This document shows, in pieces, positions 43,108 to 53,088 of a stretch of DNA of 64,000 nucleotides; the first letter of the stretch is position 1; each line of letters begins with the position of its first letter. The DNA lies in contig NZ_CP071794.1 in assembly GCF_017498565.1 (NCBI RefSeq), positions 3,028,001 through 3,092,000 on the forward strand, in the 5' to 3' direction. The notes under the pieces were generated by a model. The model did not search any database. It was not told the DNA's origin and was given only the letters and a program-made list of their open reading frames with translations. The position numbers and the translations under genes were made by a program. Source of the stretch: Parasphingorhabdus cellanae (GTDB lineage Bacteria; Pseudomonadota; Alphaproteobacteria; Sphingomonadales; Sphingomonadaceae).

Positions 43108-44458
43108 CGGGCAACCAGAATTTGTCAGTGATCCCAATACTGGAAAGGGTATCCAGGGCTTATTGGCGCGCATCGAGCATATCAGCAACGAGCCGCGCTA
43201 TGTCGGCAAATTATCTGCCCATGACAATGGTATGCTGGAAGTAACTGGTTTTGCTTATCCTTTGGGCTATTCGGGCCGCGTCATAGCAACGGACGGCCGG
43301 GAAATTAGCGCTGAGGTGGTTGGCTTTAAAGGATCACGCGCTCTGATGATCCCGATGGTACAGGACGCTCCGCTGCGCAGCGGAAGCCGCGTGATGCCTT
43401 ATCTGAAATCAAACGAAGCCGCTGTTGGAGACGCGCTATTTGGCCGCATTGTTGGTCCGATGGGCGAACCGATTGACGGCAAAGGGCCGATATTGGCCAC
43501 CGAAAGCGTGCCCCTGTCAGGTCTCGAAGGCAATGTCATGCGCCGCGCCAGCGTTACCAAACCGATAGATATGGGCATAAGAGCGCTCAATGGGTTGTTG
43601 ACCTTTGGCCAGGGACAGCGGGTTGCTATCATAGCCGGGTCCGGTGTCGGCAAATCAATGCTGATCAATCAGATTTTGGATGGCGTGGTCGCGGATGTCG
43701 TTGTCGTTGGGCTGATCGGGGAGCGTGGTCGTGAAGTGAATGACTTCGTCAATCGCCGCAATGCCAAAAAGGATGCTGTACCGACGATAACGGTAGCAGT
43801 CCCTGCGGATCACTCTCCTTCATCCCGGTTGAAAGCAGCGCATCGGGCCACGGCCATTGCAGAGCATTTCCGCTCGCAAGGAAAATCCGTCGTGCTGGTC
43901 ATCGATAGCTTGACCCGCGTCGCCCATGCGCAGCGCGAAATTGGCTTGGCGGCAGGGGAACCACCGACGATGAAAGGCTACCCGCCGTCAGCGCTGTCGA
44001 TGATTCCGCGATTAATCGAGCGGGCCGGCAACGATAGTGAGACTGGTGGCTCTATTACCGCAATTTATACCGTCTTGGCGGATGGAGACGATCTGGATGA
44101 TCCGGTTGTCGATAGCGCCCGTGCGATTGCGGACGGGCATATTATCCTGTCACGTTCCCTCGCCGAACAGGGTATTTTTCCAGCCATTGATGTCGGTAAA
44201 TCAATCAGCCGGGTCGCGGTCGATATTATCGACGATCATCATCATGCCGCGCAGACACATTTTCGGCGGCTCTGGTCGATCTTTGAAGAGAACCGAGATT
44301 TGGTTTTGATGGGCGCTTATCAGGCCGGGAGCGATCCCAATATTGACGAAGCGCTGGCGCAGTGGCCGATCATGGTGGACTATATCAAGCAAAAGCCGCG
44401 CGAGCTGATCAATTTCCAACAAAGCGTTAGCGACCTGGCCAGTCTGTTCGAGCCATGA
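43100..44458 (+). CDS. fliI: flagellar export ATPase FliI
   Basis: The start at 43100 overlaps fliH by 8 bases. The 452-residue protein is an F1-beta-like ATPase with Walker A GSGVGKS (about 180-186), Walker B VVLVIDSLTRVAHAQRE, and the GEPPTMKGYPPSAL motif that is diagnostic of FliI. It energises unfolding and entry of substrates into the export gate. Confidence 0.97.
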   Translation: MTDGQPEFVSDPNTGKGIQGLLARIEHISNEPRYVGKLSAHDNGMLEVTGFAYPLGYSGRVIATDGREISAEVVGFKGSRALMIPMVQDAPLRSGSRVMPYLKSNEAAVGDALFGRIVGPMGEPIDGKGPILATESVPLSGLEGNVMRRASVTKPIDMGIRALNGLLTFGQGQRVAIIAGSGVGKSMLINQILDGVVADVVVVGLIGERGREVNDFVNRRNAKKDAVPTITVAVPADHSPSSRLKAAHRATAIAEHFRSQGKSVVLVIDSLTRVAHAQREIGLAAGEPPTMKGYPPSALSMIPRLIERAGNDSETGGSITAIYTVLADGDDLDDPVVDSARAIADGHIILSRSLAEQGIFPAIDVGKSISRVAVDIIDDHHHAAQTHFRRLWSIFEENRDLVLMGAYQAGSDPNIDEALAQWPIMVDYIKQKPRELINFQQSVSDLASLFEP

Positions 44459-44901
44459 AACGAAAGGTGAAGGGCCTTCAGCGCATTTTGAAGGTGCGCG
44501 ACACCCAGAAAAAACTGAAGGAAAGCGAACTGGCGAAAGCGGGGAACCATTGCACAGCGCTACAAAATAGCGCGGCGCGTATCAAAGGTTTGCAAACAGA
44601 CATATTTTCGGACGTCGAAGCGATCGACGCCGACATGTTGTCAGCCAGAATGGAACTTTCGGGCCGATTGGTCGATGCGGAACGCTCGATAGAGGCCTCG
44701 ATAGAAACGGCAAGGCAAGAATTTGCCCAGGCAGAGCGGCAAAGTCTTGCCGCCCGGACGACCTATGAGAGCACCGAGAAGATCCTGCAGTCGAACCTTC
44801 GAAAAGCACAAAAAGCAGAAACATTCAAAGCCGATATTAAGCACAACATACTGTATAATATAGGTAAAAACAAGAAAAAGGGTCGCCGCGATGATCGGTA
44901 A
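44455..44901 (+). CDS. fliJ: flagellar export chaperone FliJ
   Basis: The 148-residue protein is a long helical coiled coil with basic ends (MKRKVKGLQRILKVRDTQKK at the start, KNKKKGRRDDR at the end). It overlaps fliI by 4 bases, the expected place of FliJ, which acts as the gamma-like stalk of the FliI ring. Sequence is poorly conserved in this family, so position and coiled-coil pattern carry the call. Confidence 0.8.
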   Translation: MKRKVKGLQRILKVRDTQKKLKESELAKAGNHCTALQNSAARIKGLQTDIFSDVEAIDADMLSARMELSGRLVDAERSIEASIETARQEFAQAERQSLAARTTYESTEKILQSNLRKAQKAETFKADIKHNILYNIGKNKKKGRRDDR

Positions 44902-46474
44902 AATCATGTCAGAAACCGCTCAATCCATAATTGGCATGCTTTCTGCAAAGCCTTTGGGTATGGAAACACGCACGGCAAATAATGAGTTCAGCTCCCTTCT
45001 CGCTCCCGGTGAAGATCGGGCGCGTTTGACAGTTGAAGATGGCCTCCCCGATATGGTGGAGGACGCGCGCGGTCAGCAGTTCCTGGAGCAGTTCGTAAAC
45101 TCTGATGCTAAACCGGTATCAACAGCGAACGGTTTTCATCTTCCCCAGTCTAGCACTTTCAAGGCTTCGGCTGAAGGCCGCAGTGAAAACGCCGAATTGC
45201 TCTCCGATGGTTCTTTTCATACCTCGGTGGCTGCTTCGGAAACGGAACGCTTCATTTCGCAATTGCCGGTCAGCGAAACTCCATCCGCTATAAGGACCGA
45301 TGAAGCAACTTCTGCAAACGGCTCATCTCCTACAGGACCAATCCTGGCACCGGTCAATTTGCCGACAAGCGACAAGGGTACTGAAAAGCCGAAACTTGCG
45401 CTGGACGACGTCAATAAAGTTGCTTCTATTCCATTGATTTTTGTCGATGGCCCCGCCGGCAAACCTGATGCGGCTGTTCCAAGCGATATCGATCAACAGC
45501 GGGGCATCCCGGGCTCTGAAAATAAGCATGTGGTTGACGGCAAATCGCCAGAGGCTCTGAAACCTGTGATCCATAGCAGAGTGCTGGCTGAGCTTTCATC
45601 TGGCAAAACTGTCCAAACACAGACGGAAAATAAGCCGTTGGACAACGCAGCAAAAGCACTGGTTTCGGTGAAGCCTTTTTCAGATGCGGATATGCTCAAT
45701 CTGTCCAAGGTAGATAATGAAAATGCCGAGATATCATATGCGCCGACAACGTCGCAGAATGTTACCCCAGGCCAGAAAACAGAAAATTTGCTGGACCTTC
45801 GATTGGCGAACAGCCTCAAAGACGAGCGTTTCAAGGTTTCTCAAAATAGTGAAATTGAAGGTCCTGAACCTACTATTTCTGCTGATAAACCGATCAAGAT
45901 GGAAGCCAAATCGTCGACTGTGGAGATAGAGAATCTTCCCGCCGCCGCTTCTTTGGATAGCTCTGTTGAAACGGTGACACCCACTTCCCAAACCGGTGCC
46001 AGTCCCTCTCAAACAGCCACGCAAAAGACATTAAGCTTTAACTGGAATGCGCCACAATTTGCCGAGCGCTTTGCTTCGGAAATTAGCGACCTGAGGATCA
46101 ACGGTGACCTCAAGAAATTTGAGATAAACCCGAAAAATATGGGACGCTTGGAGATATCCTTGGTCGCCCAGGGCGCGAATGAGATTATACGGATTGAGGC
46201 CGAAAGCGATGCAGCGCGCGATGTCATTGCGCAGCACAGTCAAGCGATTCAAGAGATGCTGAAGGGGCAGGGACGCTCTGATCTGATCCTGCGGGTCGAT
46301 GTCAAAGAAAATCTGTCTTCAGCTAACCCAAATCCGAACATGAATTTTGAGCAGCAGGACAGCGCGAATGCCAATCAGGAGCGCGCAACCCAGCCACAAA
46401 ACCGCGGCACCACTATATCAACCGGAAGCGATCCCACCGGTCGCGAAGCGACGGATAACAGCCGCTACGCCTGA
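44891..46474 (+). CDS. fliK: flagellar hook-length control protein FliK
   Basis: The 527-residue protein has a long low-complexity ruler region (residues 1-370, rich in Ser, Glu, Pro, Lys). A globular Flg_hook domain lies near 385-480: FEINPKNMGRLEISLVAQGANEIIRIEAESDAARDVIAQHSQAIQEMLKGQG. It measures hook length and switches export to filament-type substrates. It overlaps fliJ by 11 bases. Confidence 0.9.
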   Translation: MIGKIMSETAQSIIGMLSAKPLGMETRTANNEFSSLLAPGEDRARLTVEDGLPDMVEDARGQQFLEQFVNSDAKPVSTANGFHLPQSSTFKASAEGRSENAELLSDGSFHTSVAASETERFISQLPVSETPSAIRTDEATSANGSSPTGPILAPVNLPTSDKGTEKPKLALDDVNKVASIPLIFVDGPAGKPDAAVPSDIDQQRGIPGSENKHVVDGKSPEALKPVIHSRVLAELSSGKTVQTQTENKPLDNAAKALVSVKPFSDADMLNLSKVDNENAEISYAPTTSQNVTPGQKTENLLDLRLANSLKDERFKVSQNSEIEGPEPTISADKPIKMEAKSSTVEIENLPAAASLDSSVETVTPTSQTGASPSQTATQKTLSFNWNAPQFAERFASEISDLRINGDLKKFEINPKNMGRLEISLVAQGANEIIRIEAESDAARDVIAQHSQAIQEMLKGQGRSDLILRVDVKENLSSANPNPNMNFEQQDSANANQERATQPQNRGTTISTGSDPTGREATDNSRYA

Positions 46475-46519
46475 ACCAATATCAGATAATCAGAACCAAT
46501 ATAAATTCCAGAGGTCAAT

Positions 46520-47092
46520 ATGTCAGATGCCAATCCAGAAGAAGAAAAGCCCAAAAAGAAAAAGGGTAAGATGAAGGGGCTTATCGTCGGTCTTGTCGCG
46601 GTTGCCGTGCTCGGCGGCGGCGGCGCGGCTGGCGGTTTCTATGTAGCTGGAACGATGAATAGCGAAGGCCAAGAACCGGAAGACCCTAATAAGCCCAAGA
46701 TCATTCTTAAAGACGGAACTGCGGTCAGTGAAAAAGAGGCAAAGTCGGCCATGCCCGAGCCGGACGCCAGCAAGTTCACCATATCATACCATCAGATAGA
46801 GCAGCCGTTCACATCAAATCTTTATAGTTCCGAGAGCTTTGCGCAATTGTCGCTCGCCATTTCAACCTATTATGACGAGCGCGTTTTTGAAAACGTGACA
46901 GCGCACGAAATCGCCATCCGCTCGGCGGTGCTGATGGAGCTGGGACAACAGAACCCGGTGGAGTTGGAAACGCCAGAAGGGAAGCTGCTGCTCAAGAAAA
47001 AACTTCGCGATGTCATCAATGCGACCTTGCGAGAGAAGAGCGGATTTGGCGGGATAGAGGACGTCTATTTCACCAGCCTGGTGGTTCAGTAG
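46520..47092 (+). CDS. fliL: flagellar basal-body associated protein FliL
   Basis: The 190-residue protein has a Lys-rich cytoplasmic start, one membrane helix (MKGLIVGLVAVAVLGGGGAAGGFYVAG, residues about 16-42) and a periplasmic domain ending in LRDVINATLREKSGFGGIEDVYFTSLVVQ, the family's signature. FliL surrounds the stator and supports torque. Confidence 0.93.
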   Translation: MSDANPEEEKPKKKKGKMKGLIVGLVAVAVLGGGGAAGGFYVAGTMNSEGQEPEDPNKPKIILKDGTAVSEKEAKSAMPEPDASKFTISYHQIEQPFTSNLYSSESFAQLSLAISTYYDERVFENVTAHEIAIRSAVLMELGQQNPVELETPEGKLLLKKKLRDVINATLREKSGFGGIEDVYFTSLVVQ

Positions 47093-47113
47093 AGAATAGA
47101 GGAGGCCGAGGTC

Positions 47114-48037
47114 ATGTCCAATCCATCCCCTGATGCCATGCAATCCACTGGCGCCGACACACAGCGAGCTCAGGCCGCGGTAGAGCATAGCTTGCTTAAA
47201 AAAAGCGGCCCGGATGATACGCTTTTAACGGTTTATCATAAGGTTGAGAAAAAACTCGCTGGTCAATTAAAGCGCCGCTTGACCGATATTATCGGATGTG
47301 AATTGGCAGTGGAAATGGCCAGCAGCGACACGTTGGCCTATTTAGACTGGTATGCCGCGCAAGAAACCGACGCGGTTTACCTGCGATATCACTTTGGTGT
47401 TTCAACAACACCGATCTGGGTCCGTATTTCCCGATTGTTCCTGACAGCAAGTGTTGATTGCTTTTTTGGCGGAAACTTTGATGGCGAGACATGTACAAAA
47501 GGTAATCTGACCCGCTCTGAAAAAGGGATGATTGCTCGGCTGGCGGCGGCGATTGGTGATGGCCTAACCGACGGATGGTCGGCGGTGTTGGAAACCAAGG
47601 TTCGCTTTGTTGGATTTGTCCATGACAAGGGTGACATCGAGATGGATTTGGATGATCCCAATATTCTGGTCGGATCGGCGCGGGTGGCTTTGTCCGGCCA
47701 TGCAATTGAAGCGATTGACTTCATTCAATCGATAGATGGACTGGCCGAGATTGAGCCACAGCTGAACCGTCCACTATCCCATGAAATCAGTGTGATAGAT
47801 CCAGTTTGGCAAAGCGCACTGAAAGATTCTCTGGATCAAGTTTACATGCCAGTCCGCTCCGTATTGGCTCGGCCAACAATGGAATTATCTCAATTATCAC
47901 GGATGGCAGTGGGCGATATTCTGCCCGTCTCGCCAACCGATAACGTGCCACTGATTATCGGTGACCGGGTCTTCGCCCATGGCTGTATTGGTGAGCAAAA
48001 TGGCGGTGTCGCCTTCAAAATCAAACATTTTTTATAG
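47114..48037 (+). CDS. fliM: flagellar switch protein FliM
   Basis: FliM is the middle layer of the C ring. The 307-residue protein has the core and C-terminal SpoA-like domain (ELSQLSRMAVGDILPVSPTDNVPLIIGDRVFAHGCIGEQNGGVAFKIKHF). The central part is diverged but contains VYLRYHFGVSTTPIWVRISRLFLTASVDCFFGGNF. The N-terminal EIDALL-type CheY-binding motif is not present: the first 45 residues are Ala/Ser-rich followed by SLLKKSGPDDTLL. It precedes fliN by 9 bases. Confidence 0.9.
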   Translation: MSNPSPDAMQSTGADTQRAQAAVEHSLLKKSGPDDTLLTVYHKVEKKLAGQLKRRLTDIIGCELAVEMASSDTLAYLDWYAAQETDAVYLRYHFGVSTTPIWVRISRLFLTASVDCFFGGNFDGETCTKGNLTRSEKGMIARLAAAIGDGLTDGWSAVLETKVRFVGFVHDKGDIEMDLDDPNILVGSARVALSGHAIEAIDFIQSIDGLAEIEPQLNRPLSHEISVIDPVWQSALKDSLDQVYMPVRSVLARPTMELSQLSRMAVGDILPVSPTDNVPLIIGDRVFAHGCIGEQNGGVAFKIKHFL

Positions 48038-48046
48038 GACCAGATA

Positions 48047-48388
48047 ATGAACGATATGACACATGACAGCGAGGCTCTTGAAGCCGCAGAGCAAGCGAGC
48101 GTTAACATCAGCGAGCCTCAGGATCACTATGCATTTCTCGCCGATATCAAGGTCCGGTTATCGGTTGAGGTCGGCAGCGTATCGATGACGGTATCCGAAA
48201 TAATGGACCTTAAAGAAGGCTCCATTGTCGAGTTGGATCGTCAGGTCGATCAGCTGATCGATATCAATGTGAACGGAACTTTGGTCGCACGCGGCGAAGT
48301 CGTTCCAGTCAAGAATAAATTCGGTGTGCGTATCGCGGAAATCGTTTCGAACGGTATGGCCCGAGCGCGTGTGGAAAGGCGCAACTGA
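48047..48388 (+). CDS. fliN: flagellar switch protein FliN
   Basis: The 113-residue protein has the SpoA domain DIKVRLSVEVGSVSMTVSEIMDLKEGSIVELDRQVDQLIDINVNGTLVARGEVVPVKNKFGVRIAEIV, the full FliN pattern. It forms the base of the C ring. It overlaps fliO by one base. Confidence 0.96.
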   Translation: MNDMTHDSEALEAAEQASVNISEPQDHYAFLADIKVRLSVEVGSVSMTVSEIMDLKEGSIVELDRQVDQLIDINVNGTLVARGEVVPVKNKFGVRIAEIVSNGMARARVERRN

Positions 48389-48642
48389 TGACCTTTTACA
48401 TCGTCAAACTGCTCATCATGCTGCCGCTAATTGGCTTGCTGATTTACGGTTCACTCTGGCTTTATCGCAAGTATCAGCCGCAATCGATGATGCGCGCCAA
48501 AACTGGCAGCCTCAACATCGTCGAAGTGCATCCGATCGGCGTGAACAACAAATTGGCCGTGGTGAGTTTCGAAGGACGGAAGATACTCCTGTCTGTCACC
48601 CGCAACGGTGTTGCCAAGATTGATGCTCAAAATGCGGATTAA
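48388..48642 (+). CDS. fliO: flagellar export assembly protein FliO
   Basis: The 84-residue protein has an N-terminal membrane helix ([19 protein letters not shown]) and a small cytoplasmic domain ([38 protein letters not shown]) typical of FliO, which helps FliP assemble. It is short for the family but the fliNOPQR order is conserved. Confidence 0.9.
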   Translation: MTFYIVKLLIMLPLIGLLIYGSLWLYRKYQPQSMMRAKTGSLNIVEVHPIGVNNKLAVVSFEGRKILLSVTRNGVAKIDAQNAD

Positions 48643-49432
48643 ATTCACCTATTTTTGGGCGATGGTTGCGCTCGCTGTCTCTGCATTGGTTGCAGATCCG
48701 GCTTTTGCACAAGCGCTGCCCGCAGCTGAACCGGCCGCAGCACCAGCAGGCGCTTCCGAAGCGCTTGAGCGCGCTCTGGATGATGTATCGGGCGACGGTC
48801 AGCCGCTGAGCGTGACGCTGCAGATACTGATCGTCATGGGACTGTTGACGGTTTTGCCGTCCATAGTTCTTATGATGACCAGCTTCACGCGGATCATCAT
48901 TGTATTATCGATACTGCGTCACGCCCTAGGCTTGCAGCAGACGCCGCCCAATCAGGTTTTGATCGGATTATCGCTCTTTCTGTCCATGTTTGTGATGGCT
49001 CCGAGTATTGAACAAATCAACCAGCAGGCGATCGAACCTTATTCCTCCGATCAGATCACCTTGACCGAAGCGATTGATAGATCGGGCAAGGTCATGCACA
49101 GCTTCATGGCGAAACAGACCCGCCAGAGCGACCTTCGGTTATTCATGGACCTTGCCAATGAGGAAGGTTTCGAAACCACCGAAGACATCCCGTTCTCGAT
49201 CATGTTGCCAGCCTTTGTAACCAGTGAATTGAAGACAGCTTTTCAGATTGGTTTCCTCATATTCCTGCCGTTCCTGATCATTGATCTCGTCGTTGCTGCT
49301 GTGTTGATGGCGCTTGGTATGATGATGTTATCTCCGGTGATCATATCCATGCCGTTCAAGCTGCTGCTTTTTGTTCTGGTTGATGGTTGGGCTCTGACTA
49401 TGGGCTCCCTCGCAGCCTCGTTTGCGAAATAG
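48632..49432 (+). CDS. fliP: flagellar export gate protein FliP
   Basis: The ATG at 48632 gives a signal-like N-terminus ([27 protein letters not shown]) and overlaps the fliO stop by 11 bases. The 266-residue protein carries [44 protein letters not shown] and four membrane helices, the hallmark of FliP. Confidence 0.97.
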   Translation: MRIKFTYFWAMVALAVSALVADPAFAQALPAAEPAAAPAGASEALERALDDVSGDGQPLSVTLQILIVMGLLTVLPSIVLMMTSFTRIIIVLSILRHALGLQQTPPNQVLIGLSLFLSMFVMAPSIEQINQQAIEPYSSDQITLTEAIDRSGKVMHSFMAKQTRQSDLRLFMDLANEEGFETTEDIPFSIMLPAFVTSELKTAFQIGFLIFLPFLIIDLVVAAVLMALGMMMLSPVIISMPFKLLLFVLVDGWALTMGSLAASFAK

Positions 49433-49434
49433 CC

Positions 49435-49710
49435 ATGGCCGATAATACAGATTTCTTCCTCGGCATTGCCCAGCAAGCATTGTGGATCACCGCACTGGCG
49501 GCCGCACCATTGCTTATTCCTGCGCTGCTGGTCGGCTTAGTGCTTGGCATGGTGCAAGCCGCAACATCGATTAATGAACAAACATTGAGCTTCGTTCCCA
49601 AGTTGGTGATTGTTGCGGCTATGGCTGCGGTTTTCGGTGGATCGATCCTGGTCTTGATCGTCGACTTCACCAGAGAGATTTTCGACCGCATCCCGGATTT
49701 GCTGCTATGA
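49435..49710 (+). CDS. fliQ: flagellar export gate protein FliQ
   Basis: The start at 49435 (MADNTDFFLGIAQQALW) lies 2 bases after fliP. The 91-residue protein has two membrane helices and the family core LLIPALLVGLVLGMVQAATSINEQTLSFVPKLVIV. An earlier in-frame start lies inside fliP and was rejected. It overlaps fliR by 4 bases. Confidence 0.96.
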   Translation: MADNTDFFLGIAQQALWITALAAAPLLIPALLVGLVLGMVQAATSINEQTLSFVPKLVIVAAMAAVFGGSILVLIVDFTREIFDRIPDLLL

Positions 49711-50489
49711 TCGCACCGGGTTTTGCAGATGTGGAAGCGCAAATCTGGATGTGGATGATGGCTATGATCCGTCCCGGCGCTGCCATGGTTGTGACACCCG
49801 TTTTCGGCGCAGCCAATGTGCCTGTTCAGATTCGTATTATTTTGGCGTTTATGATTGGCATGGTGGCGACAAATAGCGCCAGTTTCGATTTGCCTGCCGA
49901 TACTGCCATTAGCCTTGGCAATTTCATTTTTGTGCTGGGCGAAGTGTTGGTAGGCGTTGCTATAGGCTTTTCACTACAGCTCGGATATTCGAGCGTCGTC
50001 ATTGCCGGCGAGACGATTAGTAATGCCATGGGTCTTGGTTTTGCGAGCATGTCGGACCCGCAGACCGGACAATCGACGCCGGTTATCGGGCAATTTTTGA
50101 CTATTTTGGCGACTTTGCTGCTGTTGGCGATTGACGGCCACTTAATGCTGTTGGCGGTCATTGTAGAAAGCTATTCTGCGTTACCGCCGGGATATGCTTT
50201 TCTGGGTGCAGAATTGGCATGGGGCATTGTCAAATTTGGCGGAACCCTGTTTTCGATGGGCTTGCTCATTGCGCTTCCTGTTGGCGGCGCGCTTATTCTT
50301 ATTCAGCTGATCATGGGTTTTCTGGCGCGTACTGCGCCTGCACTCAACCTGTTTGCCGTCGGTATCCCGGTAACGATTTCCGCTGGTCTGGTGATGCTGG
50401 CGATTACCGCACCCATTATGGCGGACACGATCATTCTTTCGTTAGGCATGGGCCTTGATCAGGCAGCCTTGATTTCGGGAGGGAAATAG
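49707..50489 (+). CDS. fliR: flagellar export gate protein FliR
   Basis: The 260-residue protein has about six membrane helices, with QIRIILAFMIGMVATNSASFDLP, GEVLVGVAIGFSLQLGYSSVVIAGETISNAMGLGFASMSDPQTGQSTPVIGQF and LNLFAVGIPVTISAGLVML, which match FliR throughout. It shares one base with the flhB start. Confidence 0.97.
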   Translation: MIAPGFADVEAQIWMWMMAMIRPGAAMVVTPVFGAANVPVQIRIILAFMIGMVATNSASFDLPADTAISLGNFIFVLGEVLVGVAIGFSLQLGYSSVVIAGETISNAMGLGFASMSDPQTGQSTPVIGQFLTILATLLLLAIDGHLMLLAVIVESYSALPPGYAFLGAELAWGIVKFGGTLFSMGLLIALPVGGALILIQLIMGFLARTAPALNLFAVGIPVTISAGLVMLAITAPIMADTIILSLGMGLDQAALISGGK

Positions 50490-51631
50490 TGGCGCAAGAA
50501 GCACCTGGCGGCGGCGAAAAGACCGAAGCACCAACCCCAAAGAAATTGAAGGACAGTGCCGAAAAAGGCGATGTTCTCAAGTCTCAAGATCTTGGCGGTG
50601 CGACGGTGATATTTGTCGGCACGGCTGCCATGTTCACATTTGGCGGCGCGTTGTTTCAAGCCTTGGCTGACATGCTGACGAGCGCACTGGTTTTCGATAG
50701 CCGGGATGTCGAGATTTTCGACATTAGCGGCCGCAGTTCTGCTCTCGTATCTGGTCTTCTTCCGGAATTTATGAGCCTGTTCGCTGTCTTGCTGGCAGCG
50801 GCTATAGTGGTCCCCGCGATGCTTGGCTCCTTCGGTTTTCGCTGGTCCGCCATGAAGCCGAAGCCATCCAAAATGGACCCTATCAAAGGAATGGGAAAAA
50901 TTTTCGGCACGAACGGTCTGATGGAATTGGGCAAGTCGATTGTGAAGGTTTTGCTGATCGGGATTGTCGGCGGCGTGATTATTTTTGTTCATCTTGGCGA
51001 TGTGATGCAATTGGGTGCGCAGGATTTGAATATCGCTGTGGCGAGCTATGCATCGTTGTTCATGCAATTGCTGGTCGGGATAACCATCAGTCTGATGTTG
51101 ATTGCGATGGTCGATGTGCCAATCCAGTTATTTCAGCGCGGCAAGCGATTGAAAATGTCCAAACAGGAAATCAAAGACGAGTATAAACAGACCGAAGGTT
51201 CGCCCGATACGCGCGCGATCCAGCGTCAGCGCCGCAGTGAGATGCTGAGCGACTCAACCCGCAAGGCCGTCGCGGATGCCACGGTTATCCTGGTCAACCC
51301 AACCCATTTCGCCGTGGCGTTACGATATGACCGGGATCAGGACTATGCGCCTATCGTCTTGGGTAAGGGCTGTGACGCCATCGCCCTGGGCATGCGTGAA
51401 ATGGCGGCAGAGGTCGGAACGCCAGTGATGGAATATCCCGCGCTGACGCGGTCGATATATTTCACGTCACAGGTCGGTGAGGTCATTGATGACCGGTTGT
51501 ATGCCGCTATTGCTGCGGTGCTGAGCTTCTTGATCCAACTCGATGCAAAAATGGTCAGTCCGCTGCACCAGCCGCGGATTGACGTGCCGGAAGATATGCA
51601 ATTTGCGGCCGACGGGAGCAGGCTCGCGTGA
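50489..51631 (+). CDS. flhB: flagellar export switch protein FlhB
   Basis: FlhB switches export specificity after autocleavage. The GTG start lies on the last base of the fliR stop. The 380-residue protein has EKTEAPTPKKLKDSAEKGDVLKSQDL at its N-terminus, four membrane helices, and the autocleavage motif NPTH at residues 270-273 followed by FAVALRYDRDQDYAPIVLGKG. The C-terminal tail is somewhat longer than in E. coli. Confidence 0.97.
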   Translation: MAQEAPGGGEKTEAPTPKKLKDSAEKGDVLKSQDLGGATVIFVGTAAMFTFGGALFQALADMLTSALVFDSRDVEIFDISGRSSALVSGLLPEFMSLFAVLLAAAIVVPAMLGSFGFRWSAMKPKPSKMDPIKGMGKIFGTNGLMELGKSIVKVLLIGIVGGVIIFVHLGDVMQLGAQDLNIAVASYASLFMQLLVGITISLMLIAMVDVPIQLFQRGKRLKMSKQEIKDEYKQTEGSPDTRAIQRQRRSEMLSDSTRKAVADATVILVNPTHFAVALRYDRDQDYAPIVLGKGCDAIALGMREMAAEVGTPVMEYPALTRSIYFTSQVGEVIDDRLYAAIAAVLSFLIQLDAKMVSPLHQPRIDVPEDMQFAADGSRLA

Positions 51632-51698
51632 CCAAAAATGAGCAGCCCCTTAATCCGATCTGGAAATCACCGTCTATCTCCCGAAAGGTGAAACAACT

Positions 51699-53069
51699 AT
51701 GTTCTCAAACGTAATAAACAGCGTAGGCGCGGGTTCTGGTATCAACAGTGCGCAGCTGGTGGAAGATCTGGTTGCTGCGTCTACCGGCGCAAAGCTGGGA
51801 CAGCTCAACCAGCGTGACCAATTAAACAGCACGCGGATTTCAGCGATGGCAGCGACGGCTTCTGCATTGAGTACTTTTGCAGCAGCAGTAAAAGAAACGT
51901 TGAACGGCCAAGGATTTGTTGGTGACTTGGTTTCGACGCGCACCGATCTGGCGACCGCAAAGGTGGTTGACGGCGGACGACCCGAAGGTCTGCCCGCTTC
52001 GGTTGAAATTGTGCAAACTGCTTCGGCGCAGCGGGAGAAAACAGACGTTTTTGCCAGCGCATCTGACCCAATTGGTGAGCGGACAATCACAATCAACAAT
52101 AGCGGTGGCAGTTTCGATATCGTCATAGACAGCTCCAATGACAGCCTTGCGGGATTGAGAGATGCGATTAACACGAGCAATAGCGGTGTGACCGCATCAA
52201 TCATAACCGACAAAGCCGGATCACGGTTGGTAATGGAGGCACGGGAAGGGGCTGATAACAGTTTTACCCTGACTGATGCGCCCGCTGGTGGGCCTATTCT
52301 GGGAACGCCGTTAAACTTTACGAATATTGATAATGCACAGGACAGCATCATTCGGGTTGATGGCATTGAATTGACCAACAGCAGCAACACAGTATCTGGC
52401 GCTATACCGGGCGTCGAAATTTCGTTGCTTGCAGCTGAGCCAGGCACAAACCTGACGATTAATGGCGGCTCTGAGCCGCTTGACGTGCGGAGCCTGGTGA
52501 CGGAATTTGTTACCGCTTATAATGAGCTGCGCTCTTCCTTGAATGACGCAACCGCACCCGGCTTGGGCGGTGGTACAGGCGGACCGCTTGCAGGAGACCG
52601 CGGTGCTCGTGAGGTTATCCGGCAGCTCGGTCAGTTAACATCGACACGCTTGAGCGACACCGGCGAATTCAACACATTGGCTGATATCGGTGTCCGGACG
52701 GAGAGTGACGGCACCTTAAGCATAGATGACGCCCGTCTGGACGCGGCTCTCGAAATTGATGCTGATGCAATTAAACTGATGCTGGAACCAGCGGTTGAGA
52801 CCGAGACGAATATCGGATTGTCTGGCGCGCTGGATAAAATTTCTGCGACTTTACAAGATGAGAGCGGTGCGCTGGCTCAAGCTCAGGAGCGATTGGACAG
52901 CATCAGGGAGTCAATCGAGGAGCGGCGCGTCAAGATTAATGACGAGGGTGATCGCTTGCGCGAGCAATTACAGGGCACATTTGCCGGTTTAGAGCGGCAG
53001 CTTTCCGTCTTGCGGGCAACCCAATCCTATGTCGAACAACAATTCGCCTCGTTTAACGATAATAACTAA
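51699..53069 (+). CDS. fliD: flagellar filament cap protein FliD
   Basis: FliD caps the filament and folds flagellin subunits. The 456-residue protein begins FSNVINSVGAGSGINSAQLVEDLVAASTGAKLGQL and ends with a coiled coil (AQERLDSIRESIEERRVKINDEGDRLREQLQGTFAGLERQLSVLRATQSYVEQQF), the FliD D0 parts. It follows flhB by 67 bases and precedes fliS. Confidence 0.95.
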   Translation: MFSNVINSVGAGSGINSAQLVEDLVAASTGAKLGQLNQRDQLNSTRISAMAATASALSTFAAAVKETLNGQGFVGDLVSTRTDLATAKVVDGGRPEGLPASVEIVQTASAQREKTDVFASASDPIGERTITINNSGGSFDIVIDSSNDSLAGLRDAINTSNSGVTASIITDKAGSRLVMEAREGADNSFTLTDAPAGGPILGTPLNFTNIDNAQDSIIRVDGIELTNSSNTVSGAIPGVEISLLAAEPGTNLTINGGSEPLDVRSLVTEFVTAYNELRSSLNDATAPGLGGGTGGPLAGDRGAREVIRQLGQLTSTRLSDTGEFNTLADIGVRTESDGTLSIDDARLDAALEIDADAIKLMLEPAVETETNIGLSGALDKISATLQDESGALAQAQERLDSIRESIEERRVKINDEGDRLREQLQGTFAGLERQLSVLRATQSYVEQQFASFNDNN

Positions 53070-53088
53070 CGTCAGAAAGCAATAGAGC

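Noticed and set aside
51674..52447. 257-residue minus-strand frame across fliD
   Set aside because: It is a shadow of fliD: codon third positions follow the fliD frame and the product is low-complexity.
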